Of a stretch of DNA of 64,000 nt, positions 1 to 11,254 are shown one piece after another. The notes under the pieces were generated by a model. It made no database searches, was not told the origin of the DNA, and saw only the letters and a list, made by a program, of their open reading frames with translations. Source of the DNA: Acanthosepion pharaonis. Its lineage: Eukaryota; Mollusca; Cephalopoda; Sepiida; Sepiidae. How positions within the stretch are numbered: the stretch's first letter is position 1; each line of letters opens with the position of its first letter. Location: positions 189,501-253,500 of the forward strand of contig CAHIKZ030000388.1 in NCBI GenBank assembly GCA_903632075.3. Direction: 5' to 3'. The position numbers and the translations under genes were made by a program.

Positions 1-32
1 TGTTTTTTTATATATATATATATATATATATA

Positions 33-281
33 CAGGGTGTTCCTAAAGTCTGGACACAGGAAATCTCATTAACTATATTTTTTTTTACCTCCACAGATCA
101 AACATGGTTTTGTCAAAAGACGAAAGAATTGATTTCTTTTTCTGGGGTATACTAAAGGAGCAGGTGTACTCAATAAAAACACAAATACAAGAGACTTATT
201 TGAATGCATAAAGAGTGAATATGTTAAAACATTTCATTTTTTGAAATTATGCATTTTTTGCTTATATGGCCAGACTTTAGG

Positions 282-290
<9 letters not shown>
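33..290 (+). mobile_element. Internally deleted Tc1/mariner-like transposon (258 bp)
   Basis: Terminal inverted repeats CAGGGTGTTCCTAAAGTC and GACTTTAGGAATACTCTG bound the element, with TA immediately outside the left end and a (TG)n tract at the right. Inside, a frame starts MVLSKDERID and passes directly into FFFWGILKEQVYS. The first piece looks like a transposase N terminus and the second like the catalytic-region FFLWGYxK motif of this group, so the middle of the transposase has been lost. The right end of a related, longer copy lies at 58073-58603. Confidence 0.72.
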
Positions 291-355
<65 letters not shown>

Positions 356-445
356 GGTCTGACAGTTGCGATTGGCAAGAAACTGACTGTCATCTCTGGG
401 TGTTGACTTAATGTCCACTTTTATATATATATATATATATATATA
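291..445. repeat. (TG)n, (TA)n microsatellite cluster
   Basis: A (TG)n run at about 290-318 is followed by (TA)n at about 329-352 and another (TA)n at 421-445. Apparent frames here encode only alternating YI or TH and are not genes. Confidence 0.9.
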
Positions 446-700
446 CAAAAGTTTCATAAAATAACGATTGACAAGGGACTGCAGTTAAGTTTTTATTTTA
501 TTCTTTCTTGTGTTTTTATAATTTTTTTTCTTTTCTGGACAAAAATAATTAAAGACTGTCCAAATGTTCTGCATGTCCAAATGCTTCTGGATAAACTTTT
601 AGACATTATAAAGGATGATTTTATTTTTACATTTAACTGAATGTATGGATTTAAAAAAAAATATACGTATGTATATAGAGTTATAGGAATGTTTTATTTT
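446..700. other. AT-rich stretch, nothing recognised
   Basis: No frame, repeat family or element end could be recognised. Confidence 0.5.
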
Positions 701-769
701 CCTAACATGGTCCGCCAACACTCAGTAACATCAACTATGAACATGGCCACAATATAATAAACCCAACTG

Positions 770-1015
770 AATTGGAAATTTTTGGTTAATAATTCTGACC
801 CATTATCTGTTACACCAGCCACATATCCAAGCTTTTATCACCTGGTATTATCCAAGCGTTCATCTATCTAGGTACTGACCAGACTTAACATTGCTTAACT
901 TCTCTGATTGTATGGAGACCAATGATTCAATGCTGCCATAAGCCTGGTATTCCCAAGTGGTCACCCATCTATGTACTGACTAGGCTTGAAATTGTTTAAC
1001 TTCAGTGACCATACA
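770..1015 (-). mobile_element. 5S-rRNA-headed SINE (S2), two heads in tandem
   Basis: Read on the minus strand, two stretches (about 830-900 and 942-1012) follow the 5S rRNA pattern: a GCTTAA..AGCAA-type segment, then CAGTACxTAGAT, then a GGTGACC or GGTAAT segment. A tRNA-like segment with a serviceable box-B-like motif lies at the 3' side (about 770-820). Both 5S-like heads are diverged. Compare the clearer copies at 52180-52435 and 57228-57500. Confidence 0.6.
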
Positions 1016-1740
1016 CTCTTTCCTTTTTTTCTAAAGATATGTTTTGATCCTTTAATACTTTTCTCAATTCTTATGTGACTTGATATTTCTGTGTTGCCTT
1101 TTTTTCATTTTTGTCATCCCCAATATGTAAATCACACAATGAGCTGTCTCTTTTGTTGACAACCATGTATTAGCTTAGTCTTTTCTTGCTTTCCACAACT
1201 ACATCATTCAACAGCTCTTTGATATGTGCAAAGCATCATAATGTTCACTGATAATAAATCCTCTTAGGTTTTCTCATTCTTGTAAAATCTTGCTGCACAA
1301 GTTAAATAAATCTCTTGAGAAAACGCCCCCCCCTCTCATATTCTTTGTTCTATTTTCTAAGCTTATCCTCTATCAATATGCCAGCTGTTTGTTCCTAATA
1401 CAGCTTATTGATTATTGGAATCTTTTCCATATCTATCTATATATAAAATTCTGTGACTTCAGTTAGTCTGCCCGCTTGTCAGTGCATCTGTCACACCCTC
1501 TAAAATAGCCATACATTGAACAATTGAAGCCAAATTTTGGGGAAGGTGGAAACATGTAAGGGGGTACAAAATACTAGTACAAATAGTACAATAAATTTTC
1601 ATTAATTTTTTGGAAAATTAAAATTTTATTTAACAAAGTACTCTATTTTAAAAAAACAATTTAATGATTAAAATAACAAAAACTTATTTAATAAAAATGC
1701 AATATTGTTTGTTTGTATATCTTTCTTTTAAGTTTTTATA
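1016..1740. other. No gene; possible element start at about 1430
   Basis: AT-rich sequence. A C-run lies near 1326. At about 1430-1560 a TATCTATCTATATATAAA motif followed by a CTGTGACTTCAGTTAGTCTG segment resembles the start of a dispersed repeat with a simple-sequence edge, but no second end was found. Confidence 0.4.
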
Positions 1741-1746
1741 TATATT

Positions 1747-1749
<3 letters not shown>

Positions 1750-1788
<39 letters not shown>
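1750..1788. repeat. (TA)n microsatellite
   Basis: About 19 TA dinucleotides without interruption. Confidence 0.95.
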
Positions 1789-1792
<4 letters not shown>

Positions 1793-1904
1793 TGAATCAT
1801 TCATACAAAAAGTAGATTAGTAAAGTTAATGATATAAAATGGCAAAATCCTTTCACAAACAAAATTTTAAAATTTCATTAACCTATAAATCACTTGATGA
1901 ATGT

Positions 1905-2265
1905 TATGATATGTTAAGAAGAGAGTTCCACAAGTGAGAAGTGCGAGAGAAGAAACTATTAGCATAGAACTTACAGTTACATCTAGACATTTCAACTGTA
2001 AACTGATGAAATCTCTGTTATGGCAACTGGAAAGTAACTGAAGCCAAGATGCCAGGTCAGAACCAATAACATTGCAGATTTTCTTTGGCTTTTACCAAAA
2101 ATTTCTAAATAAATAGCAGAAGAACTAGACTAGATGTGGCAGCAATATTCAAAGCAAGGACAAATGGTAGAGTTATAAATATGTAAGATAGATTCTGAAG
2201 AGTGAATTTGTCTAGTACGACACAGGGAATCAACTTTTCAATCTTGTCTAACCCTTCAGTTATTA
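1905..2265 (-). mobile_element. LINE family D fragment (C-terminal RT region)
   Basis: Minus-strand remnants of the family D reverse transcriptase C terminus: a degraded FEYCCHI segment, then a CNVIGSDLAS-like segment and the beginning of the conserved tail. It aligns by eye with the better copy at 18690-19290. Several stops and frameshifts are present. The extreme 3' tail is missing here, but a separate tail lies at 3160-3330. Confidence 0.65.
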
Positions 2266-3155
2266 TGCAACTATAATACAGTTGTTATGGAAGAACTCTC
2301 CTATGCATTTGTTCCTTCTTGGTAGCATAATCATTCTTTAAATTTCTTTTATTTGATTTGTATTCATCAGTTTTTGATCTGTAGTGGACTTCACATTAAT
2401 TTAACTTTGGATTAGGAAACAAGGCTCATGCAAGAAGGATAACCAAAAGACGTTGTTACGCAAAAAATTTGTATTTAAAAAGATGTACAATATCAAATGA
2501 CAGTGTGAAGGAAAGCATGCATTTAAGTAAGAAAAGGTTGAATTAACCAAGAGTTGTCTCTCTTTAACTGTTATTTTAGTGTTCAGTGAGAAATAGTTAT
2601 TTGGTTCAAAGTTCACTGAAAGAATGTTCATGAGAGTCTCTTGCAATGATTGTTCTTGAAAGATATTGCTGTGTAAGAAGAGTTTTTTGTGAGTGGTGTG
2701 TGTGAGTGAGAAGGTTGTCGCATGGTTTCAACTGTCGTGGATTCGTTTGGCAGTTAAATTCTCACTAATTGAGATAAATATCTTGGCTTAGATAAGTGAC
2801 TATAAGCTCCAAATCATTGTGCAGGAAGAATTATTCTTCACGTGCAAAAAATCTGATTGGTTGGCATCGACCAATCAATGAGCGGGCTTTGGGGAAACTT
2901 AAGAAATCTTCTGTGATCCATTTCTCCCAAAAGTGCACAAAAATGACTACTTAAAAATAGAGTGATTACAAAATTGTCACATTACTGTGATTTGTAAATT
3001 GCCTGTAGTAATGTAGTGGTGATTTACTAACCAATGAATGCTTGGCATTGTATGTGATTTGTATGTATGTTCATGCGTAATAGATCTGCACAGATCTCTG
3101 CATATTCCTCATTAAGCCATTTCCATTTTCCTTGCTTGCATCTATTTCTGATGAT
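2266..3155. other. No gene recognised
   Basis: Unique-looking AT-rich sequence. An 81-codon open stretch on the minus strand (2401-2646) has no recognisable motif and no splice context. Confidence 0.45.
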
Positions 3156-3157
3156 TT

Positions 3158-3330
3158 CTTTTTAATCATTTCACCTCAAGCAAAGTGATGATTCCACTAA
3201 GATGCAAGGAGCTACTGGGAGTGAAAGAAAATGAAAAAGATGCTAGAAGGAACTAGAAAGCTAATCCTAAACAGGAAACAAGGGATAAACCTCTATTACA
3301 CTTCAAAAGAGCAGGGAGGAGGTTGTATGT
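3158..3330 (-). mobile_element. LINE family D 3' tail
   Basis: Carries the family D 3' signature in reverse complement: TTTAATCATTTCACCTCAAG followed by AAGTGATGATTCCACTAAGA and a purine-rich segment. Same signature at 3955, 9690, 18683, 30425 and 61318. Confidence 0.7.
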
Positions 3331-3773
3331 TTTCTTTTTCAATTTTTTTAATCTGCTGTTTCACTTTCTTGAAGTCATGAATTTCACCTTTTATCTATTT
3401 TTCATAGGTTTTTTTTTTCTTCTTCTTCTTGACGACGTCCCTCTGCTGTCAAAAAAAAGCTCCCCCTCAAATGATTCACACTGAGTTCCTGTCTTCTTTC
3501 AAAGCTTCATATTTGCTTTTAACTGCAGATGTTTCTTTGCAAATGAATCGAATTTGTTGTTATGCAGTTTCAGATTTAATTAACAATGCATTTTACGCAG
3601 TTAATACCTTAACCCATATCCATCTGGCATCAACTTAAATTGACAATTTTTTTTATAATAATCTGAGATCATTTTACTTAAAGCTCATATTTTTTTGATT
3701 TTTACAGGAAAACTTGGAAATTTTCCAATATATTTTGCTGAAATTTTCACTTTCCAAAACTATAGTTTAGATC

Positions 3774-3955
3774 AGTGTTTCTCAACCTGTACACTTGGGT
3801 GCACTAATGCACCCTGAAAGGTTGCCAGGTGCACCCGAAGTTAACAGAAGAGTCATTTATGAATTATTTTTATTTTTCAAAAAATCTATTTTTAAAAAGT
3901 TAGAGATAGCAAGCACATGGCTTCCATGTCTATGTCAAGCCAGTGTCATTTTGAC
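3774..3955 (+). mobile_element. hAT-type element, left end
   Basis: CAGTGTTTCTCAACCTGTAC at the left edge is the classic hAT terminal inverted repeat form. It is followed by an internal palindrome-like GGGTGCACTAATGCACCC and a second GGTGCACCC. The matching right end is not seen; the element appears cut by the family D LINE that begins at about 3957. Confidence 0.55.
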
Positions 3956-3956
3956 A

Positions 3957-4425
3957 TTTTTTTAATCATTTCACCACATGTAAGGCAATAAAGCCACTGA
4001 GATGCAAGAGGTTGCTAGGTGTTAGAGAATACAATAAAATATACTATTCAGGAGGGAAAACAATAAAAAAACAATTAAGAAGACAAAAGATAATGAGTGA
4101 CATTGCATATCAATTTTTGAAGATCAAAGTTGGCTGGGAAGCAAGAAGCCAGAACAGAGTTCCACATGTGAGAAGTGTAAGAGAACTGTTAGCATAGAAC
4201 ATAGTTATACCTAACTATTTCAACTGTAAAATTATGAGACCTTGATACCAATCTAGTACTGTACTTAAGTTCATAAAGTCTAGATACCAAAACAGAAAGT
4301 TCAACAGAACACTTATCATGAAAGTATTTATAGAAAAGACACAGAGAAGCTGAAACCGAGATGCCAGGTGAGGACAAATAATATTGCAGATTCTTTGGAT
4401 TTTATCAAGAATCTCTAAATATATA
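3957..4425 (-). mobile_element. LINE family D 3' fragment
   Basis: Tail signature at the low-coordinate end, then the purine-rich unit, the GAGTTCCACAxGTGAGAAGT segment encoding (minus) the LWNSLPF-like block, and LCLFYKYFHDKCSVELSVLV further in. Multiple frame breaks, no intact ORF. Confidence 0.75.
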
Positions 4426-4430
4426 GCATA

Positions 4431-4433
<3 letters not shown>

Positions 4434-4476
<43 letters not shown>
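4434..4476. repeat. (TA)n microsatellite
   Basis: Uninterrupted TA run beside the family D LINE. Confidence 0.95.
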
Positions 4477-4479
<3 letters not shown>

Positions 4480-4689
4480 TAATTAAATAATTAAAAAAGA
4501 GTTAACCTTAAGGTTCCATGACTAATTTATTTCCCAGAAAATATATTTTTCCTGGTTTATCAGGTCACATCTCTAGTTATAAAGGAATTTGGTTTCTTTT
4601 ATTTTTAATATTAAAATATTAATAATAAAATATTACATATTAATATTTTTTATTTTTAATATTACACAAGTTACCAAACCCTTCATTAC

Positions 4690-4915
4690 CTTACTCTTAA
4701 AAAAAAAAAAAACATTGATGGAATCAACAGACAACTTGCCAAAACCTAAAATTCTTATCAAAATACAGTCTTGAATAAAAACGACAATACTGAAAAAAAA
4801 GAGGAAAAAAAACCCTAAAGGCAAATGTAGCAACTTAATAAAGTGCTTGAAGTCTAGATTACCTAGACTGAGCAAAAAATGCTTAAAGACATTAAATACT
4901 ATGAAAGGATGGCTC
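4690..4915 (+). mobile_element. Orphan LINE family B 3'-UTR copy
   Basis: A poly-A run followed by CATTGATGGAATCAACAGAC, AACTTGCCAAAA, CCTAAAGGCAAATG and GATTACCTAGAC matches, segment by segment, the sequence downstream of the (TA)n in the family B copy at 17463-17640. No coding part is attached. Confidence 0.6.
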
Positions 4916-5560
4916 TAGTTGTAATATGAGTTTCATGCGATATATGTGTAGATTTTAAACTGAATATTAAATTCCTTAATCTCTAAGAAGGTGTAGATAA
5001 TTCTTTCCCTTTTGCCTCCCTCATTATTGACCTCTGTCTCTAAAAAAAAAAAAAAATAGCAAATTCTCCATAAATCCCTTTAAATGAAAGTTCTATCACT
5101 AATCTTCACATATAAAGTCTAACATTAAAAAATTGCCAAACGGCATAAAGCAAACGTTTCACGCAAGCAAATTTTTCATTATACAATGTAATGTCTTCAA
5201 AATAAAAGCTTATTTCAGGGTCTCGTATTATTTTTCTATTTTCAAATTCCATAACTAATTTTTTCTTATTAGAAGTGCACACCAGAGGTTTAGTTAGTCT
5301 ACAGTTGTACCCTGAGGTTAAAAAAATATATATATCAAGAAAGACTTGTTTAAATATGTGAAAAAAAAAGTACCAGTTTAAACTGATGCCAGAAGGATAT
5401 GTTTCAAAGATGTAGATAATGTATTATAAATTATAATTCAGCTAGTGGGTGATCATGGCACTCCATAGCTTCCTTGTCCTTGCTTTGACATCCATTTACA
5501 CAAACCCATTAAGTTACTTGTTAATTCCATCAGCTTATATCACATTAAAACACTGCTTGT
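4916..5560. other. No gene recognised
   Basis: AT-rich; a poly-A run at about 5041-5056. Confidence 0.5.
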
Positions 5561-5561
5561 C

Positions 5562-5830
5562 ATACGATCATCAAAGTTAAGCAACATAGAGTCTGTTCAG
5601 TACCTAGAAGTGTGACCGCTTGGTAATGCCAGGTTCTGAAAGCTAGGATGTGTGGGATGATGTAATGGTTAACAGCTTAGGATTGGGATTTGAAGAGCTG
5701 AGTTCTAATTCCAGTCAAGTTTGTTATATACACTTATGAAATACCTTTGGGAAAAGTATGAATCCATCTCTTCTTCCCCCAGCTATGGGTTTAGTAGGTC
5801 TTGTATCAGTAAAATCATTATCTCCAAAAA
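5562..5830 (+). mobile_element. 5S-rRNA/tRNA-headed SINE (S2)
   Basis: The 5' half (about 5562-5645) follows the 5S rRNA internal control region: AAGTTAAGCAACATAGAG, CAGTACCTAGAAG, TGACCGC, GGTAATGCCAGG. It is followed by a tRNA-like block (GATGTAATGGTTAACAGC, GAGTTCTAATTCC) and the conserved central block ACCTTTGGGAAAAGTATGAA and CCCCCAGCTATGGGTTTA shared with S3. Diverged, so an old copy. Confidence 0.7.
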
Positions 5831-6237
5831 ATTCTTACAATCTAAAAATATTTTCTGGCTTTAAATAACCTGCAAAAGCTGTAAAAAAAACAAATCAATC
5901 AATCAATCTCCTTCCACTATTATGCACTGTGAGTGTTAAATTTTCCAAGCCATTCTTTAATGTCTCAAGAATTTCAACTGTTTCTTTCTAATTTTAAGTA
6001 TATCTTTATTAGTAGTGCTTTTCACAGAATGCACAGATAATACACTTTGATCCAAGGCAAACATTCTTATCCTTGACAGTTGTCTCGATTCATAATGACT
6101 CATTTCATTTATGTTTGGTTATAAAAACTTTATTTTGCTTTTGTAGCTTTCTTAAAAATTAAACTATGCCATGTTTTTCAATTTTTCTCGCATTTACTGA
6201 AATATGGACACTTAATTTTGAAAAAGATTTTTATGAT
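5831..6237. other. No gene recognised
   Basis: AT-rich; a TCAATCAATCAATC run near 5895. Confidence 0.5.
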
Positions 6238-6239
6238 AT

Positions 6240-6460
6240 ATTAGGTTGTTAGGAAAATAATGTCTGATTTTAGAATCAGTTTTTATTGCTGAATTAATGT
6301 ATTTGAACATTTAATACATTTTTGCCATCATGTTAAAGGTTATTTTTTTCCTTTACAATAAAACTATACAGGTTTGAATGCCAAAGAATATTTGAATGCA
6401 GTTTCTGCATCTTCTTTGAAAAGAAATATCTTTTGGCTTAAAAAAATTGTCAAGATGTTT
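6240..6460 (+). mobile_element. Mariner-type left-end fragment
   Basis: Begins TATTAGGTTGTTAGGAAAAT, close to the mariner end TTAGGTTGGTxCAAAAATAA seen at 47495. It continues with a sequence that lacks any open transposase frame. No matching right end was found. Confidence 0.4.
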
Positions 6461-6889
6461 AAAAGATATTAACATTTAGTATACCCATGAAACTCTCAGT
6501 TAAATGAAACCAAAAAAAAAAGACATTCCTTTTGTCAATGATCATTAAATCTAGTAAGGTTTTTATCTTAATTTTTTGGAGTTGTTTTTATTGAAACCTT
6601 ACATTCATCATCTGTTTCTGGCAATGAATAAACAATATTGACAAGAAATAAGAAAGTAAAGTTTTTGGTGAGATTCAAAATCATCTCCTCTTTGCCTTGG
6701 GGAAACCTGGATTAAACATATCAGCTGCCCTTACTGTCTAAGCTACAGGGAACTATCACTAACAGTAGTCTAAATTTAATCTTATAAACCTAACCTTCAA
6801 TCTGTTGATCCTTCTGGACACTGTATTTGTCATTGTTTTTCTACTTGTATTACTAGGGTATTCAAACAATATTTACAATTAAAATCAGA

Positions 6890-8045
6890 AAGAAACTGTT
6901 GAATATTTTAATACATTATCAGGAAAGAGGGCTGGGAAAATTTAAAACTCAAAGGACATACAAAGGAAAGGAGAGGTAGAAAGAAACAGGAAGTAACCTA
7001 CTTAACTAGTTTGGATGACAGTGTTAGGGGAGAGAGAGATGTTAAAGAGTCAAATTTTGATTGGAGCTACATGAGACAGAAAAATGTGGAGAGCCATGAT
7101 CACCTATAAAAGAAGTACAAATAACTGTGGTGTTGACTTAATTTTTAGACGAGACAAATAACTGCAATATATCTAATGACTTCTAGGGTAGTGAATGTTG
7201 GAAAATTTCATCACAGTTGAAGAGAAGACTTGAGGCAACAGAAATGTGGTTCTACAGAAGGATGCTGAGAATACTGTGAACAGGGCATGCAAATAAAGTC
7301 TTAAAGAAAGTGTTTGGAAAATTCCATTAGAAGCAGAGAAGAATGTTGAACTGCTATGTAATATCTATGCTTCTATATGGCTGGTCCATTTACTCATAAA
7401 TGAAGAATACACTTGAGACAAAAGAAATGTGATTCTGTAAAAGGATGCTGGGAAGATTATGGATGAACAAAGTAAGCAATGAAGAGGCTTTAAGATAAAT
7501 GCAAACAAAAAGGACACATACTTGGAATCAAAAAGACTTCAGATTCCTAGGACATAATGAGCAAAAAAGCCTTGCAAAAATTGAGTTTCCTATTGAAGGC
7601 AAGGTAGACAAATACAATCTATCTAACAAGCCTGTGCAAATGGTTGGCAGAACAGGAAGTGGGAGAGATAGTAAAATAAAAATATTTCTAAATGTTACAA
7701 AGGATAGGAAATTGTGGAGGGCCATTATCGCTAATGTCCTGAGAAGACACAACACATAGAAGAAGATTGAGCTTGTGTAAATGGCTGGCAGGACAGGAAT
7801 TAAGAGAGATAGCAAAAAGATAAACTTTACTAAGAACTACAAAGGATAGGAAAACGTGGAGAGCCAAGATCATTAACATCCCAAAAAGACACAATATGGA
7901 AAAAAAGACCTTGTGTAAATGATTGGCAGGACAGGGATTAAGAGATTTAGCAAAAAGCCAAATTTTATTAAGAATTACAAAGGTTAGGAAATTGGGGAGA
8001 GTCATGATCCCTTATATTCTGAAGGGATATGGCACATAAAAGAAC
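6890..8045 (+). mobile_element. LINE family A: rearranged C-terminal pieces and tandem 3' ends
   Basis: Three layers of family A reverse transcriptase C terminus on the plus strand. At 6890-7115 is a 3' end (IIRKEGWENLKLKGHT ... NVESHDH). At 7190-7560 are two diverged copies of the block just after the YADD/LLYG region (LKRRLEATEMWFYRRMLRIL twice). At 7610-8040 are about three tandem copies of the last 30 codons plus stop and short UTR, period near 138 bp, each with LWRAIIANVLRRHNT-like residues. All frames are broken. The same type of tandem junction (just after the stop, back to the SLCKWL codons) recurs at 11.3, 15.2 and 20.4 kb. Confidence 0.8.
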
Positions 8046-8475
8046 AAGTAATTTTCTTTATCTTCATTTCTTGGTTCTCCTTTCACACAAATTTACTCAT
8101 TTCTTCTTAAATATTTGAAGGCAAAATTGTTAAATGTAATTTAAGAATACCTTGCAGCTTGTGCAAAAAGGCATTTCAAGCATATATATATTTTGAATTT
8201 AGAATGCAGTTAAATAGATTTGCAAACACAAGCATTGGATTTTATTAATGCAAAAGCTTGTTCACTTGGCTGATTTTTCCCTATAGTCATTCAGTCAGTT
8301 CAATAAGATGTTCAAAATTGCATTTAATGTCGCTGAGAGAAAACCTAGAACCACACCCAGTTCGTCAGGCAGTTCAATCAGCTGTTAGCTATCCGTGAAA
8401 GGAATTCATGCATTTTAGGTTTTGAGTGAAAAAAGCAGCTGCATCTGCTAATGTTGTTTTTTTTTTAAAAAAAAA
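8046..8475. other. No gene recognised
   Basis: AT-rich, no element ends seen. Confidence 0.45.
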
Positions 8476-8502
8476 TTTCTTACTCTCAGGGAGAGTAAGA
8501 AA
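8476..8502. other. Perfect 12-bp hairpin
   Basis: TTTCTTACTCTC and GAGAGTAAGAAA are exact inverted copies separated by AGG. It sits directly in front of a tRNA-like SINE. Confidence 0.7.
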
Positions 8503-8700
8503 TAGCTATATAGTTATGTGATCGAGTGATTAGAATGTTCACTTTCCGACCATGTGGGATGTGAGCCCAGCATATGGCACCTTTGGAAAGTACCTGAAAA
8601 CCATACCACTGTTTGACCCAAGCCCTGTGAGTGAAATTGGGTAGATGGAAATATTTGGGAGCTGTTGATGGTTGAGCTAGCATGAAGTCACAAGTCATCA
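8503..8700 (+). mobile_element. tRNA-derived SINE fragment (S6)
   Basis: A tRNA-like head (GTGATCGAGTGATTAGAATG, then GATGTGAGCCCAGC in box-B position) is followed by TTTGACCCAAGCCCTGTGAG and TTGGGTAGATGGAAA, a body I associate with abundant octopus/squid repeats. Single copy in this window. Confidence 0.5.
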
Positions 8701-9260
8701 TGAGTGAGGGTTTGAATATACTGGCCTTGTTTAGACTGCTGATCATGCCAGATAATGCACTCTCTAAGATCCACTCAACATAGTTGTAGTAAAAATGATA
8801 GGTGGACTCTCTGGGTGTTGAAACAAAAATGTACCTGCAATAGGAATTTGCAAGCTGCCCTAGGCATAATCAGATACGAGTGGCCAGACGTTACTAATGT
8901 TGCTTTGACTTTTTGAGATGAAGGATTTCAATATTTCAGCCAAGTACCCTCTGGCTATCTTCGGGCAATTTTATCTTTTTTTAATCCCTATCATACTGTT
9001 TCTTGTTCATTTCTGCTGAACCAAAGTATATAAGTTTCACGATCTGATCCAGGGATTGAACTCACAAATACTAGATAATGGCAACACATGCATATTTGGA
9101 CATCATCAGTGGTGTGTTTTTGGACCCTTAAATCTAAAGTCACATGCTTTCTGATATTTGTTTATCACAGTAGCTTCATGCCAGTTGTTTGATGTTTCAG
9201 ATGAGTGATCAAATTATTTTTTACAGCTTATCAACCATTTGTGGGTTAAAACATAAATCT
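8701..9260. other. No gene recognised
   Basis: No clear element; a few tRNA-like words but no paired A and B boxes. Confidence 0.4.
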
Positions 9261-9261
9261 A

Positions 9262-9345
9262 TCTTGGATTGTAGGGGGTTTCTTACAGTACCCGGTTTTA
9301 CCAAGAGGTCACTCATCTAAGTACTGCCTGAGAACATATGAGAAC
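9262..9345 (-). mobile_element. 5S-rRNA-like SINE head, short fragment
   Basis: CTTACAGTACCCGGTTTTAC, AGAGGTCACTCATCTAAGTA and CTGCCTGAGA in this order are the reverse complement of the 5S 3' half, as in the other S2 copies. Confidence 0.55.
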
Positions 9346-9685
9346 AATAAATTAAATAAATAAAATAAGTCAACCACAATGGTTAGATTTGAATGATAGT
9401 AGCTGGAAGTTCTTTGTGGTCTAATCAATCAGTAAGGCAGCTGTTGTGTTCAATGGAGGTAAATTTAATTCCTTAGTTCAAATCAGTATTGCTTACTGGT
9501 GATTCTAGAATGGCAGTTTGAGGATCTTGCTAAAAATCAAATGAAATTAGCGTTAAGAATTAATAATAGCTTTTATATTCATTTATCTTCCAGAGCTTAA
9601 ATCAATCTCACAATATTTTTATTGCATTCAATTAGGATAAATACCTTATAAAGTTCTATATTGCTCAGTTTTGCCAACCGTTGTG
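9346..9685. other. No gene recognised
   Basis: AT-rich, no element found. Confidence 0.4.
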
Positions 9686-9780
9686 TTTTTTTTTTTATAA
9701 TCATTTCACCCCAAAGCAAAGTGGGAGTGCCACTAGTACACAAGGGGTTACAGAGAGTATAAATAAAGAAAGCTAGGTAG
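9686..9780 (-). mobile_element. LINE family D 3' tail
   Basis: Starts with a T-run, then ATAATCATTTCACCCCAAAG and GGGAGTGCCACTAGTACACA, the family D tail in reverse complement. Confidence 0.7.
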
Positions 9781-10043
9781 GTTTGCCTGGCTTTTTAGGT
9801 TCATAGTTAGATTTGCTCTACTTAGTGTATCGAGCACTTTGCTTAGTTACTTTTGCTTTACTTGTGTTGGAGGTTTTTTACTTTGGACTCTGAGCTTGGA
9901 TTCTGGACGATTGATTTCACCTGAATTACATGTTCTTAGTTCTTTCTTTTTTTATCCACTATTTTTCCTTGGGTATTGGTTTGTTCATTTACAAGCCAAA
10001 ACACCTAAGTTTTTTCCATAGAAGTATAATTACTTATATTTAT

Positions 10044-10045
<2 letters not shown>

Positions 10046-10087
<42 letters not shown>

Positions 10088-10089
10088 TA

Positions 10090-10129
<40 letters not shown>
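10046..10129. repeat. (CA)n/(TA)n tract, left flank of palindrome
   Basis: Two long TA tracts separated by CATATATAATTTTTA. They abut the 3' end of the left SINE arm. Confidence 0.9.
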
Positions 10130-10132
<3 letters not shown>

Positions 10133-10135
10133 TAT

Positions 10136-10790
10136 ATTTCTGAGATGAGGTATTATTAGTCGGACTATTGTCCTCATCTTTTGTCTCATTTGTCACAACG
10201 TTTGACGTTATGCGCTCTGGCCTTCTTCAGGTGGTTGGAATTTGAACTGAACCCTTTTTCTTTCAATCACTGGGGTGAACTGTTCTAGTTCCGATGCCAT
10301 GTTTGATGGATGTCAGTTATCAGTTATTTCCTGCTAATTTTCCCTCTGAAAGTTCTCCACTGCCTTAACCAGGTATTGAACTCACCTTCTTTGGGTCTGT
10401 CACTGGATCTAACTAACGCCTTTATTCATTGTGCCATGTGTCCTTGAGGACATTGGGTATGATGAGAAAATATATATATTCTGAGTATTATAAACCTAAT
10501 TAGTTGATTAGGTTTATAATACTCAGAAGTTCATACCCAGATGTCCTCAAGGACACATGGCAATTGGTTAAGGCAGTGGAGAACTTTCAGAGGGAAAATT
10601 AGCAGGAGATAACTGATAACTGACATCCATCAAACATCGCACATGGAACTAGAACAGTCTACCCCAGTGATTGAAATAAAGGGTTCAGTTCGAAATTCCA
10701 ACCACCTGAAGAAGGCTGGAGTGTACAATGGGTCAAACGCTGTGACAAATATATATACAAAGATGAGGACAATAGTCCTAATTAATGTAA

Positions 10791-10795
<5 letters not shown>
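10136..10795. mobile_element. Head-to-head S1 SINE palindrome (about 650 bp)
   Basis: The left arm (10136-10480) is an S1 SINE on the minus strand and the right arm (10527-10795) an S1 SINE on the plus strand; their 5' heads meet in the middle. At the axis a perfect 20-bp inverted repeat, CTGAGTATTATAAACCTAAT at 10481-10500 and its complement at 10507-10526, encloses TAGTTG. The left arm keeps a box B (GGTATTGAACTCACC in reverse). The right arm has lost about 70 bp covering box B. Both outer 3' ends run into (TA)n. Compare the single S1 copy at 33221-33535. Confidence 0.88.
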
Positions 10796-10837
<42 letters not shown>

Positions 10838-10840
10838 TAT
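10795..10840. repeat. (TA)n, right flank of palindrome
   Basis: TA run after the GATGAGGACAATAGTCCTAA tail of the right SINE arm. Confidence 0.9.
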
Positions 10841-11250
10841 GGTGAAAATAAATGAATGAAAGTTTTAAAACCATAATAATGCAAAGGAAGCAACTGTGAA
10901 AACTCTATATTTTGAAACAAATGGGTATAAAACAGAGTTTATGAAATTACAACAAATTCTTACTTGTTCCTCCATTTTATTGTATAATCAACGTTACACG
11001 TTTGATCAAGTTATTGACAGACTAATCATACCTTGAGGTTTGTGCTCAGCTTCTAAGGAATGTCCCGAACTTGAAGAAATATTATGCAGTGTGTTTGTGG
11101 TTTCAAACTTTTCTATCAGATGAGTAATTGATGAGAGTACAGCAGCAATAGTGAAAGCTTATAAAACAAGGAACAATTTAAAACAGAAGGATTCTTTTGC
11201 TCTATCAACAATTACATGTCTGATTGAAACCACAAAGATACTGCATGATA
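10841..11250. other. No gene recognised
   Basis: Unique-looking; no motif seen. Confidence 0.4.
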
Positions 11251-11254
11251 TGTC

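Noticed and set aside
9930..10196. YIYIYI-type open frames over TA tracts (here and at 224, 17336, 21829, 23931, 40260, 49764)
   Set aside because: Pure (TA)n translation products; no evidence of coding.
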